A stretch of 64,000 bases of DNA from Phycisphaerae bacterium (GCA_030425705.1 JAUHZU010000006.1:1-64000); one strand, 5' to 3'; shown: positions 49,901 through 58,810, counted from the first letter of the stretch. The notes: generated by a model from the letters alone, not told the origin. Numbers and translations: made by a program.

Positions 49901-50336
49901 TCGAGGTGCTGGCGAAGCGGTAGGGCACGTCGCCGGCGTCGCCGAAGTAGATCGACGAAGAGCTGTTTGACCAGTTGCCGACAAACGTGACCTCGGTGTC
50001 GTCGTTGTCGAGTACGACCTCGTTGGGCTGGTGCCCGACGGGGCGGAGGGGCACGACGGTGGCCCCGGCGTTGAACAGGCGGTCGACGAAGAATGACATC
50101 TGGTCCTGATTGCCGAGGTCTTCGACGATCTCGAAGGTCTCGCCGCGCTGGGTCGTCCACGAGCCGTTGCCGGTGTTGTTGGCGACAAAGCCGTGGCCGG
50201 CGGAGACGTAGACGATGTTGCCGGTGAGCGCGCCGATGGGCTGGGCACCGACGGGGACCAGCCCGCTCGCGCTGAAGAGCAGGCGCGGTTCGAGGGTTTC
50301 CAGCATCGTGGGCTGGGGGGTGGGATTGGACTTCAA
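46902..50336 (-). CDS. LEPR-XLL surface N-acetylmuramoyl-L-alanine amidase, multidomain
   Basis: The 1144-residue protein starts with LEPRLLFSA (16-24), the planctomycete LEPR-XLL element. An Amidase_3 domain follows, with zinc ligands in VYVSAGHGF (H48), FVSYHSNAGGG and ETAFHDNEL. It is interrupted by a golvesin/Xly-type beta domain (about 110-245). Then come an FN3 domain (about 460-545), an alpha/beta region with ILIVNGFDRLERSQNF, a second golvesin-like domain, a dockerin-type Ca-binding repeat (GDLNGDGFVGIEDLDLLLAH) and a Thr/Pro-rich tail. It probably cleaves or binds peptidoglycan at the cell surface. It has its own promoter and terminator. Confidence 0.85.
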   Translation of the reverse strand: MKSNPTPQPTMLETLEPRLLFSASGLVPVGAQPIGALTGNIVYVSAGHGFVANNTGNGSWTTQRGETFEIVEDLGNQDQMSFFVDRLFNAGATVVPLRPVGHQPNEVVLDNDDTEVTFVGNWSNSSSSIYFGDAGDVPYRFASTSTTETAYARYRPNIPEDGFYPVYAWTRYGSDRAPDQLYRVTHAGGTTEVTVDHTRVGNGMVYLGTYYFEQGSDSYVDISNRSSTAGRVVIADMIRFGNGVGDIDRGGGVSGELREDEASLYWIQWQVDHSQGVPTSAYRVSSDDGSANVSAPPRFAEYMNREASGSLSDRVFVSYHSNAGGGSGRGTLALYNGNNNPATATPNQFLLADLLGTEVNDDLVSLNGTFEHNWFNRSNPTLDRSDIEFGEINNLRINNEFDATIVETAFHDNELDAELMRDPNVRDAVARATVQGLVRYFRAVDGNQTPLAFAPDAPAGVYAVNNGDGTVTVHWSPPASSGALGDPATGYRVYTSRNGYGFDGGTFVSGGGTTSVTLSGLELDGNPWYFRVAAVNAGGESTGGEVSATIAQTQIGRILIVNGFDRLERSQNFRQDIYTSSVIDRVRTRYGNTGDYSVQVAEAIADYSGGIAVDSASNEAVIAGAVNLADYDTVVWVLGEESTGDDTFNATEQSFAAAFITGGGNLFVTGAEVGWDLDNLNNGRSFYNNTLAADYVSDDAGTYAVTGAAGSIFAGLSFSFDDGSLFYDSEFPDVIAPTAGSSLALSYVGGTGGGAGVVREGAAGAGSVVTFGFPFETITTAQDRAEVMARVLDFFDFDASRIVVNLVLDNDNAAPEYTETGAWTTSGSTGYNGGTYRFEDTGLASTAVFTFEAPAAGEYELQVQYRAGTNRATSARYVVSTATGPQAVFIDQTQNSLTWVSLGTFTLAAGTNTITLDAQGSTGGTVVIADAARVLAEIDLVPGDLNGDGFVGIEDLDLLLAHWGDAVTPGDLASGDATGDGQVNADDLQVVLDHFGNGTPPPEPTSNDNPNEPTPPSDDGTGSGSGTTDTPAPTRPGQTERPTGDPEARPTRPDRGTPTPATRPAAGLTSGPGVTPDRTTTGTPARADALQLAALAGIDFGTQPGLGASRNNAARFDLLQPPTTDRPARPSDALLRGDRPSRLA

Positions 50337-50373
50337 GATCGCCTCCGGGCCGGAACAGCAGGGCCTCTAATCT

Positions 50374-50401
50374 TCTATAAGATACCCGCGGGGCGTGTCA
50401 A
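50374..50401 (-). promoter_or_regulatory. Promoter of the LEPR-XLL amidase gene
   Basis: On the minus strand TTGACA (50401-50396), 16 bp, TATAGA (50379-50374), about 40 bases before the ATG at 50336. Confidence 0.75.
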
Positions 50402-50455
50402 AGCAAGTATTTTCTTGGGCTTATGCATGGCCGATGGGGTGTCCCGACCCGTACA

Positions 50456-51703
50456 TCATTCCCCGGCGTACGGCTGGCGTGTCGGCTCTACGGTCGGCTG
50501 GCCGGCCTCATCCCACGTCACCGTGTACCGCTGCGGCCAGTTGTGGTGCTTGTAGAGGTTGGCGTGGTGGATCGATAGTTCAAGTGGTGTGTCAGATCCG
50601 ACCTGGTATGAGATGGTAGAGGTGAGTTGTTTGTTGCTGGGGTCGTACTCGGCCTCGACACGCTCGCCATCAACATAGACGCTGATCGTCGAGCTGAGGA
50701 TGCGCTGCCGGTCGTGTCCCCACCATTCGGGGAGACCGTCGTCGAGCGTGGTTGAAATCGTGAGTCGGCCGAGCTGTTCCACCACGCGCGGCACCGACTG
50801 CGTCGGCCTCCCACCATACGCGTACTCGACGAGCCCAAGGTAGATCGCGTACGCCTCGCGCAGGTTGTAGACCGCGTCGCGGAGGCGTTGTTCTTCCTGC
50901 GGCTCGGTGAAGAAGGACGACTCGGTGAGGATCGCCGGCACCTGCGCGTGGCGGAGCACGGCGAAGCCCGAGCCGTACATCTGCTGGTCGCTCATCAGCA
51001 CGCTGGTGAGCCCGACCTCGTTGAGGCGCATCTCCGCGCCCAGGCGGTGGCCGACGTAACGCGCGACGTCCAGCGACGGCTCAGACCAGTCCGCCTCGCC
51101 GTGGAACCACACGCTGGGGTAGTTCGCCTCGCCCCGGCTGGACGCGTTGTGGTGGAGCGAGATAAACAGGTCCGCGCCGACCCCGCCGTCCGGCCGCTCG
51201 GCGAAGTTGGCGATGTTGGCCCGCCGGAGGTGCGTGTCATCGAGCGTGTCGTTGGCGGCCTCGCTGGTCTCGCCCTCGCGGGTGAGGACCACGTGCGCCC
51301 CCGCGTCGGTCAGCAGCTTGCGCAGCAGGAACGCGACGCGCAGGTTCATCTCCGCCTCCCGCACACCCGTCGGCCCGCGCTTATAGCCGGCGACATGCGC
51401 CATCCCGCCGTGCCCCGGGTCGAGGACGATCACCCAGCCCGCGAGGTACTTCTCGGCCGGGTGGCGGGGCACGTCGAGCACCCGGCCGTGGTCCTCCCAC
51501 GCGCCGCGGTCATCCAGATATGCAAGCGCGGTGTCGAGGTCGGCCGGCGACCAGCCCGGGATCGTCACGTCGGCGAGGTGGGCCGCGGCGTGGGGCGGAG
51601 GTGTGTCGGCCGGCTGCGGGGCGGGGTCGTGGGCGCAGCCGGCAAACGCCAAGGCCGCTAGGGCGAGGGCGGTGCGGACCACGGGCGTGTAGGGTCGGCG
51701 CAT
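50456..51703 (-). CDS. N-acetylmuramoyl-L-alanine amidase lipoprotein (Amidase_3)
   Basis: The 415-residue protein has a lipobox (LAFAGC). The Amidase_3 zinc site is seen in VIVLDPGHGG (His), REAEMNLR (Glu), ISLHHNASSRG (His) and the catalytic Glu in AILTESSFF. The C-terminal 120 residues form an extra beta domain with a predicted strand-rich interface. It removes stem peptides from peptidoglycan. It is divergent from the LD-carboxypeptidase gene across a shared promoter region. Confidence 0.9.
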   Translation of the reverse strand: MRRPYTPVVRTALALAALAFAGCAHDPAPQPADTPPPHAAAHLADVTIPGWSPADLDTALAYLDDRGAWEDHGRVLDVPRHPAEKYLAGWVIVLDPGHGGMAHVAGYKRGPTGVREAEMNLRVAFLLRKLLTDAGAHVVLTREGETSEAANDTLDDTHLRRANIANFAERPDGGVGADLFISLHHNASSRGEANYPSVWFHGEADWSEPSLDVARYVGHRLGAEMRLNEVGLTSVLMSDQQMYGSGFAVLRHAQVPAILTESSFFTEPQEEQRLRDAVYNLREAYAIYLGLVEYAYGGRPTQSVPRVVEQLGRLTISTTLDDGLPEWWGHDRQRILSSTISVYVDGERVEAEYDPSNKQLTSTISYQVGSDTPLELSIHHANLYKHHNWPQRYTVTWDEAGQPTVEPTRQPYAGE

Positions 51704-51727
51704 GAGAACTCTCCGGGGATGGGCCGG

Positions 51728-51734
51728 TATTATA
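51728..51734. promoter_or_regulatory. Divergent promoter region
   Basis: ATTATA at 51729-51734 is TATAAT on the minus strand for the amidase, and TATTAT/TATATA on the plus strand could serve the LD-carboxypeptidase. The AT-rich patch is isolated in GC-rich surroundings. Confidence 0.5.
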
Positions 51735-51812
51735 TAACCTGAGGGCGGCGTGGCCGCCCGGCCGGCTCAGTGCCTGACCGATCGACCACACGCGACCTCC
51801 ACGAGTCACCCT

Positions 51813-52841
51813 ATGCCAGACGCACTGCGGATCGGGGTCTTCGCCCCCTCATCGCCTGTCCCGATGCACGAACTCGCGATCGGTGTGGACTACCTGCGGG
51901 CCCAGGGGTTCGCGGTCCGCGTGCACGAGCAGACCTCGGCGGTGGATTTTGTGCATGCCGGCACCGATGCGCAGCGGGCCGGGGCGTTGTGGGAACTGGC
52001 CAACGACCCGGAGATCGACGTGCTCTGGTGCGCCCGCGGTGGCTACGGCGCGAACAAGCTGCCCGTGCTGTTGGACGACTTGACCCGTCGACACGGCGCA
52101 CCACCCGCGAAGCTGCTCGTCGGGTTCTCCGATGTTTCCATCCTGCACCACTACACCCGCACCGCCTGGGGCTGGCACACGCTCCACGCGGCGATGCCCG
52201 CGCAGCTCAGGTTCACACGCCTCAAGCCCGGGCAGGCCCACGCCACCTTCGAACTCGTCCGCCAGCGCGACCCCGGCGAACTCTTCGGTGGGACGCGCAT
52301 GACCTTCGACGGCAATGCGCCCGACGCAGCCATCACCGGCCAGGTCCTCGGCGGCAACCTCGCCACCTGGAACTACCTTACCGGCACCCCGCACCAGCCC
52401 CACGGGCTCGACGGCACGATGCTCTTCTTCGAGGACCTCGGCGAGGGGTTCTACAAGATGGACGCCTACCTCTACCAACTCGCGCAGTCCGGGGGGCTCG
52501 ACGGCGTCCGCGCCATCATCCTCGGCGGGTTCCACCAGTGCAGCGACCACGCGGGCCGATGCCTGGACCAGACGATCAACGACGAACAACTCACGCAGGC
52601 GATCGAAGACGGGCTGGACGGGTTCAAGACCCGCCCGCTCCGGCCGACGTACAACGAGCGCGAAGCGATGTCGCGCATCCTCGCGCCGCTGCGGGAACGG
52701 TTCGGCTTCGCGGTCTGCCACAAGCTGCCGGTCACGCACGGCCCGGAGGACTTCGCGCCGCTGCCGCTGGGCGCGACCTACACGCTCGGCACCGATGGGG
52801 CCCTCACGCTCGACGCGTGGGACTGGCTGAACACCGAGTGA
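51813..52841 (+). CDS. LD-carboxypeptidase, peptidase S66
   Basis: The 342-residue protein is of LdcA type. The Ser nucleophile is in LLVGFSDVSIL, the Glu in MLFFEDLGEGFYKM and the His in PVTHGPED. It trims the terminal D-Ala from tetrapeptides during murein recycling in the cytoplasm; no signal peptide is present, which agrees. The start at 51813 is preferred over an upstream in-frame ATG without support. It is the recycling partner of the neighbouring amidases and NamZ. Confidence 0.9.
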   Translation: MPDALRIGVFAPSSPVPMHELAIGVDYLRAQGFAVRVHEQTSAVDFVHAGTDAQRAGALWELANDPEIDVLWCARGGYGANKLPVLLDDLTRRHGAPPAKLLVGFSDVSILHHYTRTAWGWHTLHAAMPAQLRFTRLKPGQAHATFELVRQRDPGELFGGTRMTFDGNAPDAAITGQVLGGNLATWNYLTGTPHQPHGLDGTMLFFEDLGEGFYKMDAYLYQLAQSGGLDGVRAIILGGFHQCSDHAGRCLDQTINDEQLTQAIEDGLDGFKTRPLRPTYNEREAMSRILAPLRERFGFAVCHKLPVTHGPEDFAPLPLGATYTLGTDGALTLDAWDWLNTE

Positions 52842-52847
52842 GGCGGG

Positions 52848-54368
52848 TTACTCCACCCCGGCCATCAACGCTTGGACGAGGTCGTCCTGCAGCGCCCGCG
52901 CGTCGGCGGAGGCGCGGTTGCCGTTGACGAGGATGGAGAACACCAGTTCGCGCCCGGTGTCGGTGGTGACGTAGCCGGATAGCGAACTCGCGCCGGTGAG
53001 CGTGCCGGTCTTGCCGACGACCCGGCCGGGCGTGTCGGTGAAGCGTCGGCGGAGCGTGCCGTCGACCCCGCCGATGGTCAGCGATTGTTTCCACAGTTCG
53101 GCGTGTTCGCTGCGGTGCATCGCCAGGAGCAGGTCGCTGATGAGCCGGGCGGTGACGCGGTTGTTGTGGCTGAGCCCCGAGCCGTCCGCGTAGACCAGGC
53201 CGCGGTGGTCGATGCCCAGCCCGTCCAGCCAGGCCCGTGTGGCCCGGCTCGCGCCCAGCCAGGACCCCGGCAGCGGCAGCCCGCGTTCCTGGTAGAACGC
53301 GAGCCCGATCATCTTCGCGGTGCAGTCGGCGAACATGTTCTGGCTGGGCTTGAGGATGCGCGACAGGACGTCGGCGATCGGTGTCTCATGCACCGCTATC
53401 ACCTCGTCGCCGGCCGGCGGCGCAAAAGGGGCGTCCAGCGGCGCGGAGACGCGGACCGTATCGCCGGCGATCGCCACGCCCCGGCGTTCGAGCGTCGAGC
53501 GCATCGCCTGGGCGAACAGCATCCCCGGGTCCATCACGGGCTTGCTCGAGAACGCCACAGACCGGCCGAGCGTGCCCGAAAAGGTGTACGCGTCCAGCCC
53601 GACCGACTTCTCCGCCCGCGCCTCGGTGTCGCTGCCTGCATCGACCGTGACCAGCCCGTTGTGGATCGTGATCTGTGCGCCGACGGGGACAAAAGTGATC
53701 GCCACGGGCTGGCCGGGCTCGGTGGGCTCGGCGGTGAAGTCGATGCAGTTGTCATTGAAGTTCAGCCCCCCGACCGCGGCGCCGTACCAGGTCTGCAGGT
53801 CGTCCTCGGGCCACCACGTCGGGTGGACGAGGAAGCGGTCGATCGCGCGGTCGTCGATCAGCAGCCGGCCGGGCACTCTCGTGACCCGCCGCATCCGCAG
53901 GGCCATCGCCCAGTCCTCGAACATCGCGTCGACGGCGTCTTCCCCGGCAAACACCGGGTCGCCGGTGCCGGGGTCGCCGGTGCCAACGACGGTGAGGTCC
54001 TGGCCGTCAAAGAGCAGGTAGGTCTTGAAGGTGTGGTCGGGCCCGAAGGTCTCGAGCGCGAGCGCGGCGGTGAGCAGCTTCATGTTGCTCGCGGGCTTGA
54101 GCGGGGTGTCGATCCCGCCGTGGGTGTACAGCACGTCACCGGTCTGGGCGTCGAGGACGCGGACCGCGACGGTCGCGTTCTGCGCATCGAGCCGGCCGGC
54201 GATCGTGTCGAGCCGGGAGGCCAGCGTGTCGCCGATGGCGTGTGTCGCGCCCGGGGCGGCGGTGGCCGGCGGGTCGCCCGCGCAGCCCACGAGCAGGAGC
54301 AGCAGGCCCGCGAGCAGGGCGGTGAGCAGCGGCGAACGTTTCGTGGCGTGTGGCATCGTGTGGCTCAC
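52848..54368 (-). CDS. dacB: D-alanyl-D-alanine carboxypeptidase/endopeptidase (PBP4, S13)
   Basis: The 506-residue lipoprotein (LLLLLVGCAGD) has the penicillin-binding motifs: SNMK (S94-K97), SQN near KPSQNMFADC, and KTGT in VVGKTGTLTG. The size equals PBP4. It hydrolyses D-Ala-D-Ala bonds and cross-links. The start may be either ATG 54368 or the one four codons later. Convergent with the LD-carboxypeptidase gene, 6 bases between stops. Confidence 0.9.
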   Translation of the reverse strand: MSHTMPHATKRSPLLTALLAGLLLLLVGCAGDPPATAAPGATHAIGDTLASRLDTIAGRLDAQNATVAVRVLDAQTGDVLYTHGGIDTPLKPASNMKLLTAALALETFGPDHTFKTYLLFDGQDLTVVGTGDPGTGDPVFAGEDAVDAMFEDWAMALRMRRVTRVPGRLLIDDRAIDRFLVHPTWWPEDDLQTWYGAAVGGLNFNDNCIDFTAEPTEPGQPVAITFVPVGAQITIHNGLVTVDAGSDTEARAEKSVGLDAYTFSGTLGRSVAFSSKPVMDPGMLFAQAMRSTLERRGVAIAGDTVRVSAPLDAPFAPPAGDEVIAVHETPIADVLSRILKPSQNMFADCTAKMIGLAFYQERGLPLPGSWLGASRATRAWLDGLGIDHRGLVYADGSGLSHNNRVTARLISDLLLAMHRSEHAELWKQSLTIGGVDGTLRRRFTDTPGRVVGKTGTLTGASSLSGYVTTDTGRELVFSILVNGNRASADARALQDDLVQALMAGVE

Positions 54369-54390
54369 TGAGGGGCGGGTGGGGTCTACC

Positions 54391-54939
54391 TTAGCTGAAC
54401 AGGTGCTTGACGATGTAGACCGCCAGAAGGATCGCCATCAGGTCGGCGAGCAGGCCGACGGGCACGGCGTGCCGGGTCTTCTTGATGTTCACGGCGCCGA
54501 AGTAGACGGCGATGACGTAGAACGTGGTTTCGGTCGCGCCGCTGATGACCGCGGCGATGCGGGTGTACAGCGAGTCCGTGCCGTAGGTGTTGGCCATCTC
54601 CGCGAGCACGCCGACCGACCCGCCGCCGGTGAGCGGCCGGACGATCGCCATGGGCAGGATCTCGGCGGGGATGCCCATCGGGTCCAGCACGGGCGCGAGC
54701 ACGTCCGCCAGCGTATCCATCGCGCCCGAGGCGCGGAACATGCCGATCGCGAACAGGATCGCCACGAGGTAGGGGATGATGATGACCGCGACCTTGAAGC
54801 CCTCCTTCGCGCCCTCGACAAACGCCTCGTAGATCGGCACCCGGCGGATCAGCCCGATCACGGGGATGCCCACGATCAGGATCGGCAGGACAAACAAGGC
54901 AAAAAGCTGGAGCAGGTCGCGGACGGCGGTCATGGGCAT
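54391..54939 (-). CDS. spmB: Spore maturation protein B-like membrane protein
   Basis: The 182-residue protein has several transmembrane helices and the nucleoside-transporter-gate motif region of SpmB (RPLTGGGSVGVLAEM, NTYGTDSLYTRIAAVISGAT). It is encoded directly after SpmA. In Bacillus the pair affects spore core dehydration; in non-sporulating bacteria the role is unknown. Confidence 0.9.
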   Translation of the reverse strand: MPMTAVRDLLQLFALFVLPILIVGIPVIGLIRRVPIYEAFVEGAKEGFKVAVIIIPYLVAILFAIGMFRASGAMDTLADVLAPVLDPMGIPAEILPMAIVRPLTGGGSVGVLAEMANTYGTDSLYTRIAAVISGATETTFYVIAVYFGAVNIKKTRHAVPVGLLADLMAILLAVYIVKHLFS

Positions 54940-54992
54940 GCTCGATTGCGTAGTCAGTGGGGTGGTTCGGCTTCTGCGTTGGTGTGTCCGCG

Positions 54993-56051
54993 TCAGGCCA
55001 GCGGGTCGTCCGTGTCATGCTCCGCCGCAGCCGCTCCCCGTTCGCCCTCCGCCAGCACGCCGGGTGACGACCGGCGGTACATCGGCAGCCCCTCGAAGCC
55101 CTTGCACATCAGGATCGCGAAGGCCAGCGACAGCACCGTCACCAGGATGATGGCGATCACCAGGTCCGCGGCCTGCAGCCCCATGATGGCGATGACGGTG
55201 GCGGACGGCACGATCTGTACGCTCGCCGTGTTCATCGCGAGGAACATGACCATCGGGTTGGTCGCGGTGTCCTTCTTCGGGTTGAGCGCCTGCAGTTCCT
55301 TCATCGCCTTGAGCCCCATCGGCGTGGCGGCGTTGCCCAGCGCGAGGATGTTCGCGGTGAGGTTCAGCGCGATCAGCCCGAGCGCCGGGTGACCCTTGGG
55401 GATCTCCGGGAACAACGGGCGGATCACCGGCTGCACGATCTTCACCAGGCCGTTGACCAGCCCGGCCTCCTCCGCGATCTTCAGCAGCCCCATCCACAGC
55501 GCCAGCACGCCGATCAGCCCCAGCGAGATCGTCACCGCGACCTCGGCGTAGTCCAGCGACGCGGCGGTGATGTCCTGCAGCTTGAGGAAGCTGGCCTCCT
55601 GCTCGAACGTGATCGTCAGCGGGACCGTCAATCCCGCCTCGCCCGACGCAACACCATCGAGATCGCCGACCCGTGCGATGGCTTGACCGTCACGCGACAG
55701 GTTCTTAGAGGTCACCGTCGCCAGCGGCTCGGGCAGGCCCGTTGGGTCGAAGCGCAGCTCGGTGCCCTCGCTTGAGCGCTGCAGCGTGCCCGGCCGGGGC
55801 TCGGACAAGGTGCCGGCCATGCCACCCGCCGTCGCGCTGTCGAGCCCATAGTGGGCCGCGATCGCGTCCGGATCGAAACGCACCTGAACCGGGACCGTGG
55901 TTGCTTCCGTGTCGTCGCCGGGTCCGAACACGAGCACGGCCGGCACCGGCTGGCCATTGCGATAGGTGTCGCGCACCGCGTCCTTCCCGTCGTACCACAA
56001 CGCGAACACCAACGCGAAAACGATCAGGCCGCCCCAAATGTAGTTCAGCAT
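54993..56051 (-). CDS. spmA: Spore maturation protein A-like membrane protein with large insertion
   Basis: The 352-residue protein begins MLNYIWGGLIVFALVFAL like SpmA and ends with the usual Gate-type core (NPMVMFLAMNTASVQIVPSA). Between the first helix and the core it has about 140 extra residues with a beta-like composition (PVQVRFDPDAIAAHYGLDSA). Typical SpmA has about 200 residues, so this is an expanded form with a probable extracytoplasmic domain. Same operon as spmB. Confidence 0.85.
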   Translation of the reverse strand: MLNYIWGGLIVFALVFALWYDGKDAVRDTYRNGQPVPAVLVFGPGDDTEATTVPVQVRFDPDAIAAHYGLDSATAGGMAGTLSEPRPGTLQRSSEGTELRFDPTGLPEPLATVTSKNLSRDGQAIARVGDLDGVASGEAGLTVPLTITFEQEASFLKLQDITAASLDYAEVAVTISLGLIGVLALWMGLLKIAEEAGLVNGLVKIVQPVIRPLFPEIPKGHPALGLIALNLTANILALGNAATPMGLKAMKELQALNPKKDTATNPMVMFLAMNTASVQIVPSATVIAIMGLQAADLVIAIILVTVLSLAFAILMCKGFEGLPMYRRSSPGVLAEGERGAAAAEHDTDDPLA

Positions 56052-56141
56052 GGCGCTATCATGCGGTATGCTGCGGTCTTATACAAGTATGCCGCCGGCA
56101 CCCCGCCGATCCCCCGTTGCCCCGACCCGAGACGCGCACCG

Positions 56142-57380
56142 ATGCTGACTCCACCCACCCGCCTGACCCGGACCCTCGGCCTGCTCACGCTCGCCCTGGC
56201 CACCTGTGCCGCGGCGCAAGACGTCCAGCCGACCCGGACCGATGCGCTGGCGGGCATCGACGCCGCGATCGCATCGGGCATCGAGCAGGGGCTGTACCCC
56301 GGCGCGACCTGCATCGCCGGCCGCGTGACCGACGACGGCTACGAATTGCTTTGGGCGCAGGCCTACGGCACGACGACGTTCGATCCCGAGGAAGCTGCCC
56401 ATGCCGCGGTCGGCCTCGCCACGCTGTACGACATGGCGTCGGTGACGAAGCTGGTGGGCACGACGTCCGCAGCACTCATCGCGATCGAGGACGGCCGCGT
56501 GACGCTGGACCAGCCGGTCTCCGATTTTATCCCCGGCTTCGACGCCAACGGCAAGGCCGGCGTCACCGTCCGCCACCTGATGACGCATACCTCCGGGCTC
56601 AAGGCATACGAGAGCTACAGCCGTGTCGACGCCGGCCGCGAGGAAGGGGAACCGGCATGCGACGCGCTCGTGCGTCACTACGCGGGGCTCGGGTTGTCGT
56701 ACGAAACGGGCGAGGACTACACCTACAGCTGCCTGAACTTCCAGACGCTCGCACGGGTCAACGAAAACGCGGAAGGGCGGACCCAGGAAGCGCTGCTCCG
56801 CGAGCGGGTCTTCGGGCCGATGGGCATGGAAGACACGACCTGGCGGCCGACGACCGAGCAGCTCGCGCGCACCGCGCCGACACACCGCGACAGCGCGGGC
56901 CGGCCCGTCGCGGGGATCGTGCACGACCCGCTGGCCCGGTACCACGGCAGCGCGACACACTGCCCGGGCAACGCCGGGCTGTACAGCACCGCGCCCGACC
57001 TCGCGCGCTGGTGCAGGATGATTCTGCAGCACGGCGCGTGGGACGGCGGGCAGGTCCTCGATGCCGACCTGGTGGCGTTGGCCACGAGCGTGCAGACCGA
57101 CCCGGCGGTGGGGGAGTTGCGCGGGCTGGGGTTTGATGTCTACGAGTCCGCGGCCTACATCCGCGACGCCAACCGCGAGCCGGGGCACCACCTCGTCGGT
57201 CACACCGGGTACACCGGGACGATGGTGCTCATCGATCAGGACACCGGCGTGTTCCTCGTGCTGCTGACCAACCGCACCTTCCCCGCCGACCCGGACGCGA
57301 GCGACCAGACCCCTAGCATCACCGATGTCCGCAAGCAGTGCTGGGCGATCGTCCGCGACTACGCCGCGGCGAACCCGTAA
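56142..57380 (+). CDS. Beta-lactamase-fold serine hydrolase (class C family)
   Basis: The 412-residue exported protein (signal peptide ending CAAAQ) has the nucleophile SVTK in MASVTKLVGTTSAAL, a YSC in place of the usual YxN (YTYSCLNFQ) and HTGYTG in place of KTG. Those variants are seen in esterases/peptidases of the family that neighbour NamZ genes. It probably acts on muropeptides or D-amino-acid esters rather than on antibiotics. It converges with NamZ, 12 bases apart. Confidence 0.85.
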   Translation: MLTPPTRLTRTLGLLTLALATCAAAQDVQPTRTDALAGIDAAIASGIEQGLYPGATCIAGRVTDDGYELLWAQAYGTTTFDPEEAAHAAVGLATLYDMASVTKLVGTTSAALIAIEDGRVTLDQPVSDFIPGFDANGKAGVTVRHLMTHTSGLKAYESYSRVDAGREEGEPACDALVRHYAGLGLSYETGEDYTYSCLNFQTLARVNENAEGRTQEALLRERVFGPMGMEDTTWRPTTEQLARTAPTHRDSAGRPVAGIVHDPLARYHGSATHCPGNAGLYSTAPDLARWCRMILQHGAWDGGQVLDADLVALATSVQTDPAVGELRGLGFDVYESAAYIRDANREPGHHLVGHTGYTGTMVLIDQDTGVFLVLLTNRTFPADPDASDQTPSITDVRKQCWAIVRDYAAANP

Positions 57381-57392
57381 CGCCCGGCAGCG

Positions 57393-58655
57393 TTAGTCGT
57401 ACAGCAGCACCGCTTCGCGCTCGCGGGCAAACGTCTTGAACGCGTCGGAGCTGCGCCACTGCGCGACGATCGCGTCGGGGGACTCGCCGGCTTTCAACGC
57501 CTCCAGCACCCACTGCGCCCCGACCAGCCGGCCCAGCCGGTCAACGCTGTACCGGTCGGGCGCGACCCGCAGCAGCGCGTCGAGCATGTGCACGCCCGCG
57601 ACGACCGGCTCGAACGCCTCGCGGTCGGTCACCACAAACCGCACGCCCTCGCACACCTCGTCGATGAACTGGTAGGGGTAGTTCTGCCGGCCCGTGATGT
57701 CCGTGCCGCTGGGGATAAACGTCGTCCGCATCACCCACAGCCCCGGCAGATCGCGCGAGCGGAGCTCGGCCGTCAGCGCGTCGCCGTCCAGCCACGGGGC
57801 ACCGAGGTACTCAAACGGTCGGTCCGTACCCCGGCCGACCGACACATCTTTGTTGCCCTCGGTCAGCGCGACCATGGTGTAGAGGATCTCTTCATCGAGC
57901 GAGCGCATGTTCGGCGAGGGGTTCACCCACGGCAGGCCGGTGGTGTCGAACAACTCCCCGCGCCGCCAGCCGGTTGTCTTGACCACGCGCAGGTCGCAGC
58001 CGATCGCCTCGAAGCCGGCCCCGCCCCGGTTGTAATAGCGGGCGACCTCGCCGACGGTCATGCCGTGCGTGACGGGCATCGGCCGGAACGAAACGAACGA
58101 GCCGTTGTTGTCGGCGTCCTGGATCGGCCCGTCGAAGGTGTGCCCGCCCAGCGGGTTCGGGCGATCGAGCACGACGAAGGGGATGCCCTTCTCCGCGGCG
58201 GCCTGCATACACAGCCCCATCGTCGCGATATAGGTGTAGAAGCGTGCGCCGATGTCCTGGATATCGAACACCAGCACATCGACCCCGTCGAGCATCGCCT
58301 GCGTCGGCTGGCGGATCTCGCCGTAGAGCGAAACGACGGGGAGCCCGGTGGCCTCATCGACGCCGTCGGCCACGCGCTCGTCAGCCGTCCCGCGGATGCC
58401 GTGTTCGGGGGCGAAGACCGCCGCGACCTCGACGGCCGGGTGGGCGTGCATCAGGTCCAGGGCGTGCCGGCCATCACGGGTGATCGACGAGTGGTTCACG
58501 ATCAGCCCGACCCGCCTGCCGTGCAACTCGTCGAAACCCGCGGCGGCGTAGCGGTCCAGCCCGGACATGACGGGGTCGGTGGAAGCGGCCGGCCCGCTGT
58601 GGCATGCGGTCAGGGTGAGCAGGGCGGCCAGTGCGAGCAAGGTGGGCTTGAGCAT
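57393..58655 (-). CDS. namZ: Exo-beta-N-acetylmuramidase NamZ-like lipoprotein (DUF1343)
   Basis: The 420-residue protein has a lipobox (LTLTAC) and the DUF1343 sequence: VGLIVNHSSITRDGRH, AVFAPEHGIRGTAD, VLVFDIQDIGARFYTYIATM, LDRPNPLGG, RGTDRPFEYLGAPW. In Bacillus and Bacteroidetes, NamZ releases MurNAc from muropeptide chains for recycling. Its neighbours, amidases, LD-carboxypeptidase and DacB, fit that pathway. Confidence 0.9.
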   Translation of the reverse strand: MLKPTLLALAALLTLTACHSGPAASTDPVMSGLDRYAAAGFDELHGRRVGLIVNHSSITRDGRHALDLMHAHPAVEVAAVFAPEHGIRGTADERVADGVDEATGLPVVSLYGEIRQPTQAMLDGVDVLVFDIQDIGARFYTYIATMGLCMQAAAEKGIPFVVLDRPNPLGGHTFDGPIQDADNNGSFVSFRPMPVTHGMTVGEVARYYNRGGAGFEAIGCDLRVVKTTGWRRGELFDTTGLPWVNPSPNMRSLDEEILYTMVALTEGNKDVSVGRGTDRPFEYLGAPWLDGDALTAELRSRDLPGLWVMRTTFIPSGTDITGRQNYPYQFIDEVCEGVRFVVTDREAFEPVVAGVHMLDALLRVAPDRYSVDRLGRLVGAQWVLEALKAGESPDAIVAQWRSSDAFKTFAREREAVLLYD

Positions 58656-58719
58656 GCGGCGATTCTCACGATTTTGGGGGATTGGGGTGATTTTCTGGCC
58701 TAGGGTTTCCCGCAGGGGG

Positions 58720-58747
58720 TTGGCAGGGCGGGTTTATGTTATATAAT
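58720..58747 (+). promoter_or_regulatory. Promoter of the second pseudopilin gene
   Basis: TTGGCA (58720-58725), 16 bp, perfect TATAAT (58742-58747), about 60 bases before the ATG. Confidence 0.8.
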
Positions 58748-58810
58748 AGCGTAGCTGTTGGGGGCAGTGCTGGCCAACGATCCCAATACCCTTCATAGCG
58801 AGCGTCCACG

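Noticed and set aside
47064-49970. A 968-codon plus-strand frame opposite the LEPR-XLL amidase
   Set aside because: The minus strand has coherent domains, a promoter and a terminator; the plus frame is Val/Gly/Asp/Arg repeats.
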